DNA of 64,000 nt from Clostridia bacterium (GCA_900772475.1 CAAHEI010000008.1:21399-85398), one strand, 5' to 3'. Shown: positions 25,351 through 35,266, counted from the first letter of the stretch. The notes: generated by a model from the letters alone, not told the origin. Program-made: numbers and translations.

Positions 25351-26925
25351 TCAATCAATATTAGTATAATTTACTCCTTTTTCTTTAAATAGTTCTTCAA
25401 TTTTTAATTCTTCACCTTTTTTTCCTTCATTAAGAACAATCTTAACTATTATTTTCTTACCATAATTTTCCTTAAAACAATTCTTAATTATTTCTAAACT
25501 ATCTAATTCATTTAACAAATTATATGCAAATGAATTAGATGTTGCAATTAAAAGTGTATTTTCTTTTAAATATATTTTTGCACTTGCAATAGATGAATAT
25601 ATCTTTATATGTCCCCTTTGTAAAATATATTTCTTAAACTCATCTGAATTGCTAAATTCACTTACAATATTAAAATTTTCATTTTTTTTATTATTGTTTT
25701 CATTATTAATTTTTTGTGTTTCTATATTTTTATTATCTACTTTTTTATCTTTTTCAATTTTGTTTTCTACAATCTTTGAATTTATATTTACTTCCTTATT
25801 TTGCTTTAAATTCATTATTTCATTTTCTAAGTTTTTTATTTTTTGATTTAACATACTTAATAAATTATTGTCTGTACCTTCTATTAAACCATTATTAATA
25901 TTTTTTTCTGGATTACAAATTTCAACTATTACTGATTTTAATAAAATTTCAGGCCTTGATGAATTTTTTAATTCATTATCTAATTTTGACAATCTATCTA
26001 TAATACTAATGGTTCTTATTCTCTTTTCTTCATTTTTTTCTTTTATAAGTATATCTAAAAATTTTTCATTTAGATTTAATACTAGCTGTCTTAAATCCTT
26101 TCCTTTTTTTATTATCTCATCAATACTATTTAAAATCTCTATAACATTTAATTCATAAATACTACATACTATTTTATTTAATATATCATCATCAATTGCA
26201 CCCACTATTTTTTTTATATCATCTAATTTTAATGTTTCATCTATTTCAGATATACATCTATCCAATATACTTATACCATCTCTTAAAGCTCCATCTGCGA
26301 GCTTTGCAATATATTCACATGTTCCATTTTCATATTTTATATCTTCTTTATCACATATATACTTTAATCTATTAGATATATTTTCCTCTGATAATCGATC
26401 AAAATCAAATCTCAAGCATCTTGATAAAATAGTAACTGGTATTTTGTGTTTTTCAGTTGTTGCAAGTATAAATATTACATTTTCAGGTGGCTCTTCTAAT
26501 GTTTTAAGCAAAGCATTAAAAGCACTTGTTGTGAGCATGTGTGCTTCATCTATAATATATACCCTATATTTTACATCAATTGTTGCATATATTACCTCTT
26601 GTCTTATTTGACGAATATTTTCTACACTATTATTTGAAGCGGCATCCATTTCAACTACATCTGTTGTATTTCCACCTATTATATTTTTACATACTTCACA
26701 TTCGTTACATGGTTCTCCATTTTTTGGATTTAAACAATTTATAGCTCTTGCAAATATCTTTGCGGCTGATGTCTTTCCTGTTCCTCTAGTTCCACTAAAA
26801 ATATATGCATGAGATATTTTTCCTGATTTTATTTGGTTCTTTAGAATTTTTGTAACACTTTCCTGACCTACCATATCATTAAACGTTTGAGGTCTATACT
26901 TTCTATATAAAGCTATATATGCCAT
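25351..26925 (-). CDS. dnaX: DNA polymerase III subunit gamma/tau
   Basis: ATPase of the clamp loader. The P-loop GTRGTGKT is at residues 45-52, four zinc-binding cysteines follow (CLNPKNGEPCNECEVC), and Walker B with the SRC motif is present (LSRCLRFDF). Residues about 355-420 are a low-complexity Asn/Lys linker, then a short C-terminal domain. At 524 aa it is on the short side. No internal slippage site for a separate gamma form is obvious to me. Confidence 0.96.
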   Translation of the reverse strand: MAYIALYRKYRPQTFNDMVGQESVTKILKNQIKSGKISHAYIFSGTRGTGKTSAAKIFARAINCLNPKNGEPCNECEVCKNIIGGNTTDVVEMDAASNNSVENIRQIRQEVIYATIDVKYRVYIIDEAHMLTTSAFNALLKTLEEPPENVIFILATTEKHKIPVTILSRCLRFDFDRLSEENISNRLKYICDKEDIKYENGTCEYIAKLADGALRDGISILDRCISEIDETLKLDDIKKIVGAIDDDILNKIVCSIYELNVIEILNSIDEIIKKGKDLRQLVLNLNEKFLDILIKEKNEEKRIRTISIIDRLSKLDNELKNSSRPEILLKSVIVEICNPEKNINNGLIEGTDNNLLSMLNQKIKNLENEIMNLKQNKEVNINSKIVENKIEKDKKVDNKNIETQKINNENNNKKNENFNIVSEFSNSDEFKKYILQRGHIKIYSSIASAKIYLKENTLLIATSNSFAYNLLNELDSLEIIKNCFKENYGKKIIVKIVLNEGKKGEELKIEELFKEKGVNYTNID

Positions 26926-26943
26926 AATACCACTCCTAAAAAA

Positions 26944-27030
26944 AATCCATCAAACACATAGAGTATAATGCTTATTGCTGCTTCCTTCCGGACCTGACAA
27001 GGTTCACAAAAACTCTATCATTTGATGGTA
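26944..27030 (-). ncRNA. ffs: Signal recognition particle RNA, small bacterial type
   Basis: RNA component of the SRP that targets membrane proteins. The minus strand shows the conserved apical loop sequence with GTCAGGTCCGGAAGGAAGCA. Outer strands (CCATCAAATGATAGAGT with ACTCTATGTGTTTGATGG) pair over the full length to form one long hairpin, and a T run after it terminates transcription. Location beside dnaX is common in Firmicutes. Confidence 0.94.
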
Positions 27031-27052
27031 ACTACATTATACAATAAAGTTA

Positions 27053-27790
27053 CTAAAACTTCAAGTACTTTCTCAAATTAAGATAAAAATTATCTTTTAA
27101 ATAAAAAATATAGTCATTTAAATTTCCCCTTTTTACTTCTATTCCAGCATTAGCAAGTTCATATCCTGGAAGTTTTAAATTAATATTACATACACTCATT
27201 TTATCTTTATTATTTATTATATTAAGGTTAAATGAAATTTCAAACATTAAATCTTCAACATTCATACCAGTAAGTGAAATAAGTGTTCCATCAAATTTAA
27301 CAATTTTTGTATTTTCTGGAACTTTTACATCTTTAGCAAAATTCAAATTATCAATTTCAATTTCTACCAAATATTGATTTTCTTTTTCACTTGTATATAT
27401 ATTTACTTTTTGATTTTTCATGTCTTCAAGCAATTCGGTTTTTTCATTTGAATTTGGTTGAGTTATGTACAATTGACCTTTTTTTGTTGGTAATTTTGTT
27501 TTTATATTATCAATATATATTTCTTTTATCTCTGATTCTTTAGGAATTAATAATGATAGAACATTTTTTTGTGATAAGTCAAGTATCAAATCAGATATCG
27601 TACTTTTTTCTTTATTCTCTTGTTTTTCTTCAACCGTTACTAAAGATGTTATCAAAGCATCATTAGTCCTAAATGTTCCTTGATTAATTTTTCCCCTATT
27701 ATTTAATAAAAGGTAAAAAACTACAGCTATTATTAATATTGAAACTATTATTACAAAAATTATCAGTAATGCTTTATTACTTTTTTTCAT
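27053..27790 (-). CDS. Membrane-anchored hypothetical protein
   Basis: I do not recognise the family. A 245-residue protein with a short basic start (MKKSNK) and one hydrophobic segment (ALLIIFVIIVSILIIAVVFYLLL) that can act as an uncleaved signal anchor, leaving an outside domain of about 215 residues rich in beta-strand patterns. The ATG at 27790 follows a perfect GGAGG; an upstream start at 27802 is within that site. It stands alone after the SRP RNA. Confidence 0.7.
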   Translation of the reverse strand: MKKSNKALLIIFVIIVSILIIAVVFYLLLNNRGKINQGTFRTNDALITSLVTVEEKQENKEKSTISDLILDLSQKNVLSLLIPKESEIKEIYIDNIKTKLPTKKGQLYITQPNSNEKTELLEDMKNQKVNIYTSEKENQYLVEIEIDNLNFAKDVKVPENTKIVKFDGTLISLTGMNVEDLMFEISFNLNIINNKDKMSVCNINLKLPGYELANAGIEVKRGNLNDYIFYLKDNFYLNLRKYLKF

Positions 27791-28270
27791 ACAAACCTCC
27801 ATTTATTTTATATGTTTTTTTATCTTTTTTATCACTGCGTATAGAAAAAATATATGTATATTAGTAAATTTAAATAATTAATTACTTAAACACCATCTAA
27901 AATATATTCTATCAAACATAAAAAAATTATGCAATATTTTAATAAAGGATTTTTTTAAATATTAAAAGTTTGGTATTACCATTCAGACTAGCTGAAAATT
28001 AAAAATTTAAATATTTGTAAAAAAATTAATATAAAGTACTTTGCAGTAATTATTATTAATTATCTAGAGGCACAATATTAAATTTGTTATGTACATTATT
28101 TTGCTATTAACATTTGATTTTGTTTTTTAGTTAACTATAGTCAAAATAGTAACCTTTTTAATTAATTGTTAATCTTGCATACTCCTTTTTACTATAATAT
28201 AATCTTACTTTTTTCACAAATACAACCATTATGAATTGTATATTATCCTTATGGTATGCACGTAATAATG
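27791..28270. other. Gene-free stretch of about 480 bp
   Basis: Very AT-rich. I see no supported gene. It must contain the promoter of the 245-aa gene and ends at the efp terminator. A weak 64-codon frame at 28158-28352 overlaps efp and has no ribosome-binding site. Confidence 0.5.
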
Positions 28271-28297
28271 AAAGGGGCTGTAAAAAAGCCCCTTTTT
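28271..28297. terminator. Terminator of the infC-rpmI-rplT-efp run
   Basis: AAAGGGGCT pairs exactly with AGCCCCTTT around a 7-base loop, 4 bp after the efp stop codon. Confidence 0.85.
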
Positions 28298-28299
28298 TA

Positions 28300-28857
28300 T
28301 TATACTCTTTCCATATAGCTTCCTGTTCTTGTATCAATACGTATTTTATCACCGATATTTACAAAAACTGGAACATTAAAGTTTGCACCTGTTTCTACAG
28401 TACATGGTTTTGTTGTACCAGTTGCAGTTGCACCTTTTATCCCTGGTTCAGTATATGTTACTTCAAGTTCTACAAATGTTGGTGGTTCTACACCAAATAT
28501 TTTACCTTTATATGATAATACTTTTACTAGCATATTATCTTTTAAATATGGTAAAGTGTCTACAATTTGTTCTTTTGAAAGTTCTACTTGCTCATAAGTA
28601 GTTGTATCCATAAAAGTATACATATCTCCTTCACTGTATAAATATTGCATTTCTTGTACAGTTACTTGAGCTTCTTCTACTTTTTCAGATGGATTAAAAG
28701 TTTTTTCTAAAGTTTGCCCAGTTATAACATTCTTAAGTTTTGTTCTAACAAAAGCTGCTCCTTTTCCTGGTTTTACATGTTGAAATTCTACTACTCTATA
28801 TACATTAGAATCCATTTCAAATGTAACACCATTTCTAAAATCTCCTGCTAAAATCAT
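28300..28857 (-). CDS. efp: Elongation factor P
   Basis: Relieves ribosomes stalled on proline runs. All three beta-barrel domains are present in 185 aa: the KOW-like N-terminus (FRNGVTFEMDSNVYRVVEFQHVKPGKGAAFVR), the middle domain, and the C-terminal GDKIRIDTRTGSYMERV signature. The loop residue that is modified in some bacteria lies in KPGKGAAF, here Lys. It follows rplT by 15 bp and is probably part of that transcript. Confidence 0.97.
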   Translation of the reverse strand: MILAGDFRNGVTFEMDSNVYRVVEFQHVKPGKGAAFVRTKLKNVITGQTLEKTFNPSEKVEEAQVTVQEMQYLYSEGDMYTFMDTTTYEQVELSKEQIVDTLPYLKDNMLVKVLSYKGKIFGVEPPTFVELEVTYTEPGIKGATATGTTKPCTVETGANFNVPVFVNIGDKIRIDTRTGSYMERV

Positions 28858-28872
28858 AAGCTCCTCCTTATA

Positions 28873-29220
28873 TTATTTTGAAACTTTTTCTACTAAAGTT
28901 TTAAAGCCTTCCATGTCATTTACAGCCATTTCAGCTAACATTTTTCTATTAATTGTAACATTTGCTTTCTTTAAGTTAGACATTAATTTACTATATGTAG
29001 TTCCACACATTCTTGCACCTGCATTAATTCTTGCTATCCAAAGTTGTCTGAAATTTCTTTTCTTTTGTTTTCTTCCTATATATGCATATTTTAAAGATTT
29101 CATAACAGCTTGATTTGCCATTTTAAATCTTACAGATTTTGCTCCAAAATAACCTTTTGCTCTTTTTAGAACTTTTTTATGTCTAGCTCTTGTTGTTACA
29201 GCTCCTTTTACTCTTGCCAT
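28873..29220 (-). CDS. rplT: Ribosomal protein L20
   Basis: Large-subunit protein and, in Firmicutes, the autogenous repressor of its own operon through the leader RNA. The sequence ARVKGAVTTRARHKKVLKRAKGYFGAKS is typical; 115 aa. It is third in infC-rpmI-rplT. Confidence 0.97.
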   Translation of the reverse strand: MARVKGAVTTRARHKKVLKRAKGYFGAKSVRFKMANQAVMKSLKYAYIGRKQKKRNFRQLWIARINAGARMCGTTYSKLMSNLKKANVTINRKMLAEMAVNDMEGFKTLVEKVSK

Positions 29221-29248
29221 TTTAAATTCCTCCTTTTTAGTTTAATAA

Positions 29249-29446
29249 TTATTTATATGGTAGTAATTTTTTAACTGCATTTTTACTTGTGCTATCTACA
29301 TAAGCTGATTTTTTCAAAGACATTTTTCTCTTTGATGATTTTCCAGTTAGTTTATGTGCACGATTTGCTACATTTCTTTTAACTTTACCACTACCTGTTA
29401 CAGATAATCTTTTTTTAGATGAACTATGTGTTTTCATTTTTGGCAT
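29249..29446 (-). CDS. rpmI: Ribosomal protein L35
   Basis: A 65-residue basic protein with the standard MPKMKTHSSSKKRLSVTGSGK start and KKLLPYK end. It lies between infC and rplT, as in nearly all bacteria. Confidence 0.97.
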   Translation of the reverse strand: MPKMKTHSSSKKRLSVTGSGKVKRNVANRAHKLTGKSSKRKMSLKKSAYVDSTSKNAVKKLLPYK

Positions 29447-29468
29447 AATAATCTCTCCTCTCCAAACT

Positions 29469-29981
29469 TTATTTATTTTTTGATGGTGATAAAAACATTG
29501 TTAGATTTTTTCCTTCCATTTTTGGAACCTTATCTACTTGTACACCTTCAAGCATTTCACAGAAATTCTTCATAATTTCTTTTCCTTGATTTACAAAGTT
29601 CAATTCTCTTCCTCTAAATCTCATGCTAACTTTAACTTTATTACCATTTGCAATAAATTTATTAGCATTTTTAGCTTTAACTTCCAAATCATGTTTATCA
29701 ATATTTGGTGATAATCTAATTTCTTTTATCTCAATTATTTTTTGATTTTTTCTTGCTTCTTTAGCCTTTTTTGCCATTTCAAATTTGTATTTGCTATAAT
29801 TTAACATTTTACAAACTGGATTATCTTTGTTTGGAGATACAAGTACTAAATCAAGTCCTTTTTCATAAGCCATATCTACAGCTTTACCAGTACTCATTTT
29901 TCCTATCTTTTCTCCTTTTTCATCAATTACTTGAACTTCTGCAAATCTTATTTGCTCGTTTATTAAAAAATCTTGTTTTAT
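29469..29981 (-). CDS. infC: Translation initiation factor IF-3 with a likely AUA start codon
   Basis: Checks start-codon pairing on the 30S subunit. The N-terminal domain (INEQIRFAEVQVIDEKGEKIG), linker and C-terminal domain (KEIRLSPNIDKHDLEVKAKNA ... RGRELNF) are complete. No ATG lies near the true start. A TTG at 29996 is inside the GGAGGTG ribosome-binding site, so the spacing points to ATA at 29981, eight bases after GGAGG. Rare start codons are known for infC and let IF-3 repress itself. A terminator hairpin sits just upstream of the ribosome-binding site. Confidence 0.93.
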   Translation of the reverse strand: MKQDFLINEQIRFAEVQVIDEKGEKIGKMSTGKAVDMAYEKGLDLVLVSPNKDNPVCKMLNYSKYKFEMAKKAKEARKNQKIIEIKEIRLSPNIDKHDLEVKAKNANKFIANGNKVKVSMRFRGRELNFVNQGKEIMKNFCEMLEGVQVDKVPKMEGKNLTMFLSPSKNK

Positions 29982-30006
29982 ATTAAACACCTCCAAAAAA
30001 TAGATA

Positions 30007-30160
30007 TAAAAAAAGATTGCTTGTATGGCAATCTCCTCATAATAACAACATAATAATATATACTAAAAGCATATATCACATTATATATTGTACAACCTTA
30101 CTAAGACAAAACTCATAAGGTGAGAAGATTTCCTCTACTTTACGAGTCTTATTTTAACAT
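30007..30160 (-). promoter_or_regulatory. infC leader RNA with transcription attenuator (L20-leader-like)
   Basis: On the minus strand the leader contains GACTCGTAAAGTAGAGG and CTCACCTTATGAGT, which pair as a long stem, then a second segment. It ends in a perfect 7-bp hairpin (30014-30020 with 30028-30034) with a T run directly before the infC ribosome-binding site. In Bacillus, L20 binds such a leader and stops transcription early; that mechanism is inferred here. Confidence 0.65.
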
Positions 30161-30188
30161 AATATATTTTTTTTGTCAATACCTAACT

Positions 30189-31706
30189 TTATTTTTCTAT
30201 TAAAATTAGATTATATTCATATCCAGAATAATTAGTATCAAAACTACTAGGATATTTTGTTTTTATAACTTTACTATCAATTTCTTTATAATCATCAGTT
30301 TTAAATTTATCGTTATAAAAACTACTATCTGTTGAATCAATTATCCATATTCTACCTTTATAATCTTTTAAAAAATCTAAATCTTCAACCGTTTCCATTT
30401 GTGGACCATACGCCTTATATGCTTCTTCAACATTCCAATGATCTCCATTATAAAAGTACTGTTTATTATCTTTAAAATATACTGCAAATACAGATCCATT
30501 TCCTATATCTGAATACACTATAATATCATCATCTTTTATATTTTCTTCTAGATATTCAATTTGTTTCATATTTGTATTATCATAGTTGTTATTTATAATA
30601 TTAATATTACTAATTAGTGAAGTAACAAAAATAATTATACATATTTCTATAGTTATATATTTTGATTTTTCTTTTGCCATAATATCTGCAATAAAAAATA
30701 TTAATAAACCTGTTATTGCCATTAAATATCTTGGATAAAGTATAGGACTTTTAAGAGATATTAGAAAAGCTATAAAAACTATCAAAACATACAATAATAA
30801 GGCCTTTATTGCATTTTTTATACTTATTCTTTCTTTTTTACATCTATATATAACAAAACCTAAATATATATACAAACAAATAGCAAAGCAAAATCCAAAT
30901 ATATTGCTTAAGCTTCCCATATATTGAATTCCCAAAACATTATACAATGTATCAGGAAATTCAAGCTTAATCCAATATCCTCCTCCTACTGATGTTAATT
31001 GTTTTATAAAATAATATAACCATGGAACATATAGTAAACATTCAACAACAGCTTGTATTATAAATATTTTTAAATCTTTATCTTTTTCTTTCCTATTCTT
31101 TAATAAATATATAAATAGTATTACATTAATAATTCCAGCAAACATTAAACCATAATAATGTGTATAAGCACTAAGTAAACTAAATAAAGCAAATATTACC
31201 CAATTTTTAATTGATAGTTCGTCTTTATATATTCTATTTGCATATATTGCTGTTATAGTTACAAATAACATAACCCATGTATACATCCTAATTTCAGATG
31301 AGTATGATGCAATTATTGGTAAAAACAACGTTAAAAAGGAGAAAATTATACCTGTTCTTTCTCCATAATCTTTCCTTATATGCGTTATACCTAAAATTGA
31401 TAATACAACAATTGGAACAATTGAAAATAGTCTAAAAACTAATATATTATTTCCAAAAATAAGAGATACAATTTTTAACATCATATAATAAAATACTGGA
31501 TGTACATCATTTCCCCCAATATTCCATATTTCACTAAAACTATGATTTGAAATTGCTACAGAATATGACTCATCAAACCAAATATTTGTATGAAAAGCTC
31601 CAAGTGATATAAATATAGTACCTAAAATAATTATAATAATATTTAATATTAAAATTTTATCTTTTTTTTTCTTTACTAAGATTAATTGATTATTAATTTT
31701 TTCCAT
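30189..31706 (-). CDS. Membrane glycosyltransferase, family 39-like (ArnT/PMT type)
   Basis: A 505-residue protein with about ten membrane segments and a C-terminal outside domain. The first outside loop has the catalytic acidic motif pattern (NIWFDESYSVAIS) followed by GGNDVHPVFYYMML, typical of GT39/GT83 enzymes that use polyprenyl-linked sugars to modify cell-surface molecules or proteins. Acceptor unknown. It is a single gene between the infC leader and the small gene at 31878. Confidence 0.8.
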   Translation of the reverse strand: MEKINNQLILVKKKKDKILILNIIIIILGTIFISLGAFHTNIWFDESYSVAISNHSFSEIWNIGGNDVHPVFYYMMLKIVSLIFGNNILVFRLFSIVPIVVLSILGITHIRKDYGERTGIIFSFLTLFLPIIASYSSEIRMYTWVMLFVTITAIYANRIYKDELSIKNWVIFALFSLLSAYTHYYGLMFAGIINVILFIYLLKNRKEKDKDLKIFIIQAVVECLLYVPWLYYFIKQLTSVGGGYWIKLEFPDTLYNVLGIQYMGSLSNIFGFCFAICLYIYLGFVIYRCKKERISIKNAIKALLLYVLIVFIAFLISLKSPILYPRYLMAITGLLIFFIADIMAKEKSKYITIEICIIIFVTSLISNINIINNNYDNTNMKQIEYLEENIKDDDIIVYSDIGNGSVFAVYFKDNKQYFYNGDHWNVEEAYKAYGPQMETVEDLDFLKDYKGRIWIIDSTDSSFYNDKFKTDDYKEIDSKVIKTKYPSSFDTNYSGYEYNLILIEK

Positions 31707-31797
31707 TTTTTGCTCCTTTTTATACTACTATAATTTCACTATTAAAAATTTCTATACTACATATATTAACATATTTTAGTTAAAATGTAAAGATATG

Positions 31798-31826
31798 TTG
31801 ACATAATTTTGATTTTATGGTATAAT
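31798..31826 (+). promoter_or_regulatory. Promoter of the small gene at 31878
   Basis: Perfect TTGACA and TATAAT boxes with a 17-bp spacer. Confidence 0.8.
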
Positions 31827-31877
31827 TTCTATACAAGATATTTTATATCAAATTTTAATTAAAAAGGTGGTATCGCT

Positions 31878-32111
31878 TTGAAAAGAGTAAATTACATGTC
31901 AGAAGAAGAAATTGCAATGTGGATTTTAAAACACAATCCAGATAAAGTGTATCTTTATTATGATACAACTTTAAAACCTGTTATAAAACCAATTGTTGCA
32001 ATTGATTATCTTGATCTCCCTGAAGGATGTTATTATAATTCCAAAAACGGAATTACTAATAAGCATAACACCACTACAGGCATGTATTCAACTTTAAGAA
32101 TTGAATATTAA
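31878..32111 (+). CDS. Small hypothetical protein, 77 aa
   Basis: I do not recognise the family. The gene is convincing because it has a consensus promoter (31798-31826), an AAAGGTGG ribosome-binding site seven bases before the TTG at 31878, and a terminator after its stop. The protein is soluble, aromatic-rich (VYLYYDTT; GCYYNSKNG), with one cysteine. It is the only rightward gene in a leftward block. Confidence 0.65.
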   Translation: MKRVNYMSEEEIAMWILKHNPDKVYLYYDTTLKPVIKPIVAIDYLDLPEGCYYNSKNGITNKHNTTTGMYSTLRIEY

Positions 32112-32116
32112 ACATA

Positions 32117-32150
32117 AATATCTCCACTTAATTAAAAGTGGAGATATTTT
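32117..32150. terminator. Bidirectional terminator between the 77-aa gene and gyrB
   Basis: A stem of at least 12 bp (ATATCTCCACTT with AAGTGGAGATAT) flanked by A-rich and T-rich ends, between two convergent genes. Confidence 0.88.
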
Positions 32151-34066
32151 TATATATCTAAATTTGTAACATATTTAGCATTCTCTTCTATAAACTTTCT
32201 TCTAGGTTCAACATTTTCCCCCATAAGCACACTAAATATTTCATCAGCTTTGATAGCGTCTTCAAGTTCAACTCTAACAAGTATTCTTTTTTCAGGATTC
32301 ATTGTTGTTTCCCATAATTGCTCTGAATCCATTTCACCAAGACCTTTATATCTTTGCATTGAAAGACTATCTCTTGCTATTCCCTTTTCTTCTAATTCTT
32401 TTAGTTTTACTTCAAGATCAGCTTCATTATAGCAATATACATCTTCCATTCCACGTTTTGCAAGTTTAAATAGAGGTGGTTGAGCAATATATACATATCC
32501 ATTTTCTATAAGTGGTCTCATATATCTAAAGAAAAATGTAAGAAGTAATGTTCTAATATGTGCACCATCAACATCGGCATCGGCCATTAATATTATTTTA
32601 TGATATCTTAATTTCTCTTCATTAAAATCATTTCCAATTCCTGCACCTAGTGCAACAATAACTGGAGAAAGTTTATCATTGTTATATATCTTATCTGCTC
32701 TTGTTTTTTCAACATTTATCATTTTTCCCCATAATGGAAGTATAGCTTGGAATCTTCTATCTCTTCCTTGTTTAGCACTTCCACCAGCAGAATCTCCCTC
32801 AACTATGTATATCTCGCATTTTGAAGCGTCTTTTGATTGACAATCAGCAAGTTTACCAGGAAGTGTAGTACTTTCTAAAGCACTTTTTCTTCTAACTAGT
32901 TCTCTAGCTTTTCTTGCAGCTTCCCTTGCTCGAGATGCACTTATTGTTTTTTCTAAAATAGCCTTTGCAACTTGTGGGTTTTCTTCTAAATATGTGCTTA
33001 TCTTGTTATTAGTAATACTGCTTACTATTCCTGTAACATTACTATTTCCAAGTTTTGTTTTTGTTTGTCCTTCAAATTGAGGCTCTAAAACCCTTACGCT
33101 AACTACTGCAGTTATACCTTCACGAATATCTTCACCTTGAAGGTTTGAATCTTTTTCTTTTAGAATATTAAAGTTTCTTGCATAATCATTAAAAGCCTTT
33201 GTAAGTCCTCTTTTAAATCCATCAAGATGTGTTCCACCTTCGGCAGTATGAATATTATTAACAAAAGATAGAATATTTTCACTATATGCACTTGTATATT
33301 GAAGTGCAACCTCAACTTGAACATCATTTTGTTCAGTTTCAAAATATATTACATCTTTATTGATAGGTTCTTTTGATTTATTTAGAAAATCAACAAATGA
33401 TTTTAAACCACCTTCATAGTGAAATACAAGTTGTTCTGATCCTTCTTCTCTTTTATCCCAAAATGTTATTTTTAAACCTTTATTTAAAAAAGCCATTTCT
33501 CTAAATCTCTGAATTAAAGTATCAGCATTATATATTGTTGTATCAAATATCTCAGCATCTGCCTTAAAAGTAACTTTTGTACCAGTTTGCTTTGAATCTG
33601 CTACTTTATGAAGTTCTTCTGTAACCTTTCCTCTTGCAAAACTTATTTCATATATTCCATCACCATTACATGATTGTACACTCATCCATTCTGAAAGTGC
33701 ATTAACAACAGATCCACCAACACCATGAAGTCCTCCAGATACTTTATATCCACCACCGCCAAATTTTCCTCCTGCATGAAGTATAGTGTAAACAACTTCA
33801 ATTGCTGGTTTATGTACTTTATGATGCATTCCTAAAGGTACACCTCTACCATTATCTTTTACTGTTATTACATTATCTGGTAATATTTCTACATTGATTT
33901 CAGTACAGTATCCAGCCAAAGCTTCATCAACACTATTATCTACAATTTCATATACCAAGTGGTGAAGTCCTCTTTCAGATACACTTCCTATATACATACC
34001 AGGTCTTTTTCTAACTGCTTCAAGCCCTTCCAAAACCTGTATTTGATTTTCATCATATTTTGCCAT
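32150..34066 (-). CDS. gyrB: DNA gyrase subunit B
   Basis: ATPase subunit of gyrase, which adds negative supercoils. It has the GHKL ATPase site (VDNSVDEALAGY; DNGRGVPLGMHHK; GGLHGVGGSVVNAL) and the Toprim domain (YIVEGDSAGGSAKQGRDR; MADADVDGAHIRTLLLTFFFRYM). At 638 aa it is the usual Gram-positive length. gyrA does not follow within the window. The gene is 48 bp after recF in the dnaA-dnaN-recF-gyrB series. Confidence 0.98.
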   Translation of the reverse strand: MAKYDENQIQVLEGLEAVRKRPGMYIGSVSERGLHHLVYEIVDNSVDEALAGYCTEINVEILPDNVITVKDNGRGVPLGMHHKVHKPAIEVVYTILHAGGKFGGGGYKVSGGLHGVGGSVVNALSEWMSVQSCNGDGIYEISFARGKVTEELHKVADSKQTGTKVTFKADAEIFDTTIYNADTLIQRFREMAFLNKGLKITFWDKREEGSEQLVFHYEGGLKSFVDFLNKSKEPINKDVIYFETEQNDVQVEVALQYTSAYSENILSFVNNIHTAEGGTHLDGFKRGLTKAFNDYARNFNILKEKDSNLQGEDIREGITAVVSVRVLEPQFEGQTKTKLGNSNVTGIVSSITNNKISTYLEENPQVAKAILEKTISASRAREAARKARELVRRKSALESTTLPGKLADCQSKDASKCEIYIVEGDSAGGSAKQGRDRRFQAILPLWGKMINVEKTRADKIYNNDKLSPVIVALGAGIGNDFNEEKLRYHKIILMADADVDGAHIRTLLLTFFFRYMRPLIENGYVYIAQPPLFKLAKRGMEDVYCYNEADLEVKLKELEEKGIARDSLSMQRYKGLGEMDSEQLWETTMNPEKRILVRVELEDAIKADEIFSVLMGENVEPRRKFIEENAKYVTNLDI

Positions 34067-34114
34067 ATATATACCCTCTCCTTGTAACTCATATAGTTAT
34101 ATCATACTTTAATA

Positions 34115-35188
34115 TCAAATTTCAAGTCTTCCATTTGAAACTTTTGAAATTTTTATATTATCCACATTTTCCACAAAGCTACTATCAGTTGTAGTTATTA
34201 TACTTTGATAGTTTTCTATATATTTTAATAAAAAATTTATTCTATTTTCATCTAATTCTGACATTATATCATCTAAAAGTAAAATTGGATTTTCCTCTTT
34301 TTTTTCTCTTAACACTTCAAAATTTGCTAATTTAATTACAAGCATAACTGTCCTATTTTGACCTTGTGATCCATACTTTTGAACTTCCATATCATTTATT
34401 TCTATTAAAATATCATCTTTTTGAATTCCTTTTACTGATGATTTTCTTAAAATATCTATATATAAATGTGAATCCAACACTTCTTTAATTTTATTTTTCT
34501 CCATATTTAAAAAATCTGTTACATATGTAATTTTAATATTTTCTTTTCCATTTGTAATATCTTTATGTATATTTTTAGCTTTTTCAAAAATTTCATTTAT
34601 TACTATTTCTCTATACTTTACAATATTAAAAATATAATCAGACATTTTTTCATGTAAAACATAAATATAGTCTTTATCTATATTTTCATTTTTTAATAAA
34701 GTGTTTTTTATTTTTAGACATTTATTATACTCTTGAAGATTTATTAAATATGATTTTGAAAGTTGAGAACATATCATATCAATAAAAGTTCTTCTCTTAG
34801 ATGGTGCTCCTTTTACTATATTTAAACTATCTGGTGAAAAAATAACAAGTGGAATTTCTCCTACATGATTTGATAATCTAGTAATCTTAACTCCATCTTT
34901 TTTTAGTTGCTTTTTATTATTTTTATCTATATATACTTCAATATTGCTTTCTATATCTTTTTTTTTGTATGTTAAAGTTATTCTACAAAACTCTTCATTA
35001 AATTTTAGTACTTCTATATCCTTGGTTGTTCTATAAGATTTTCCAAAAGCACACATATATATAGATTCAATTATATTGGTTTTTCCTTGTGCATTATTTC
35101 CTTCAAAAAAATTTATTCCATTTATTAAATCAATTTCTTGATATTTATAATTTCTAAAATTATTTAAAATTAACTTATTTAATTGCAT
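34115..35188 (-). CDS. recF: DNA replication and repair protein RecF
   Basis: SMC-like ATPase that helps RecA loading at gaps. The P-loop is FEGNNAQGKTNIIESIY, the signature YGSQGQNRTVML, and Walker B LLLDDIMSELDENR. The length is 357 aa. It starts 78 bp after dnaN; the small S4-domain gene yaaA often found here in Firmicutes is missing. Confidence 0.96.
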   Translation of the reverse strand: MQLNKLILNNFRNYKYQEIDLINGINFFEGNNAQGKTNIIESIYMCAFGKSYRTTKDIEVLKFNEEFCRITLTYKKKDIESNIEVYIDKNNKKQLKKDGVKITRLSNHVGEIPLVIFSPDSLNIVKGAPSKRRTFIDMICSQLSKSYLINLQEYNKCLKIKNTLLKNENIDKDYIYVLHEKMSDYIFNIVKYREIVINEIFEKAKNIHKDITNGKENIKITYVTDFLNMEKNKIKEVLDSHLYIDILRKSSVKGIQKDDILIEINDMEVQKYGSQGQNRTVMLVIKLANFEVLREKKEENPILLLDDIMSELDENRINFLLKYIENYQSIITTTDSSFVENVDNIKISKVSNGRLEI

Positions 35189-35266
35189 AATTACCTCTTT
35201 TTAAAGATAATAGGAAAGTTTAACTTTATTATTAAAAACTTCCCTACATCAAATTATATATTCATT

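Noticed and set aside
28158..28352. 64-codon minus-strand frame overlapping the efp end
   Set aside because: Overlaps efp and crosses its terminator; no start signal.
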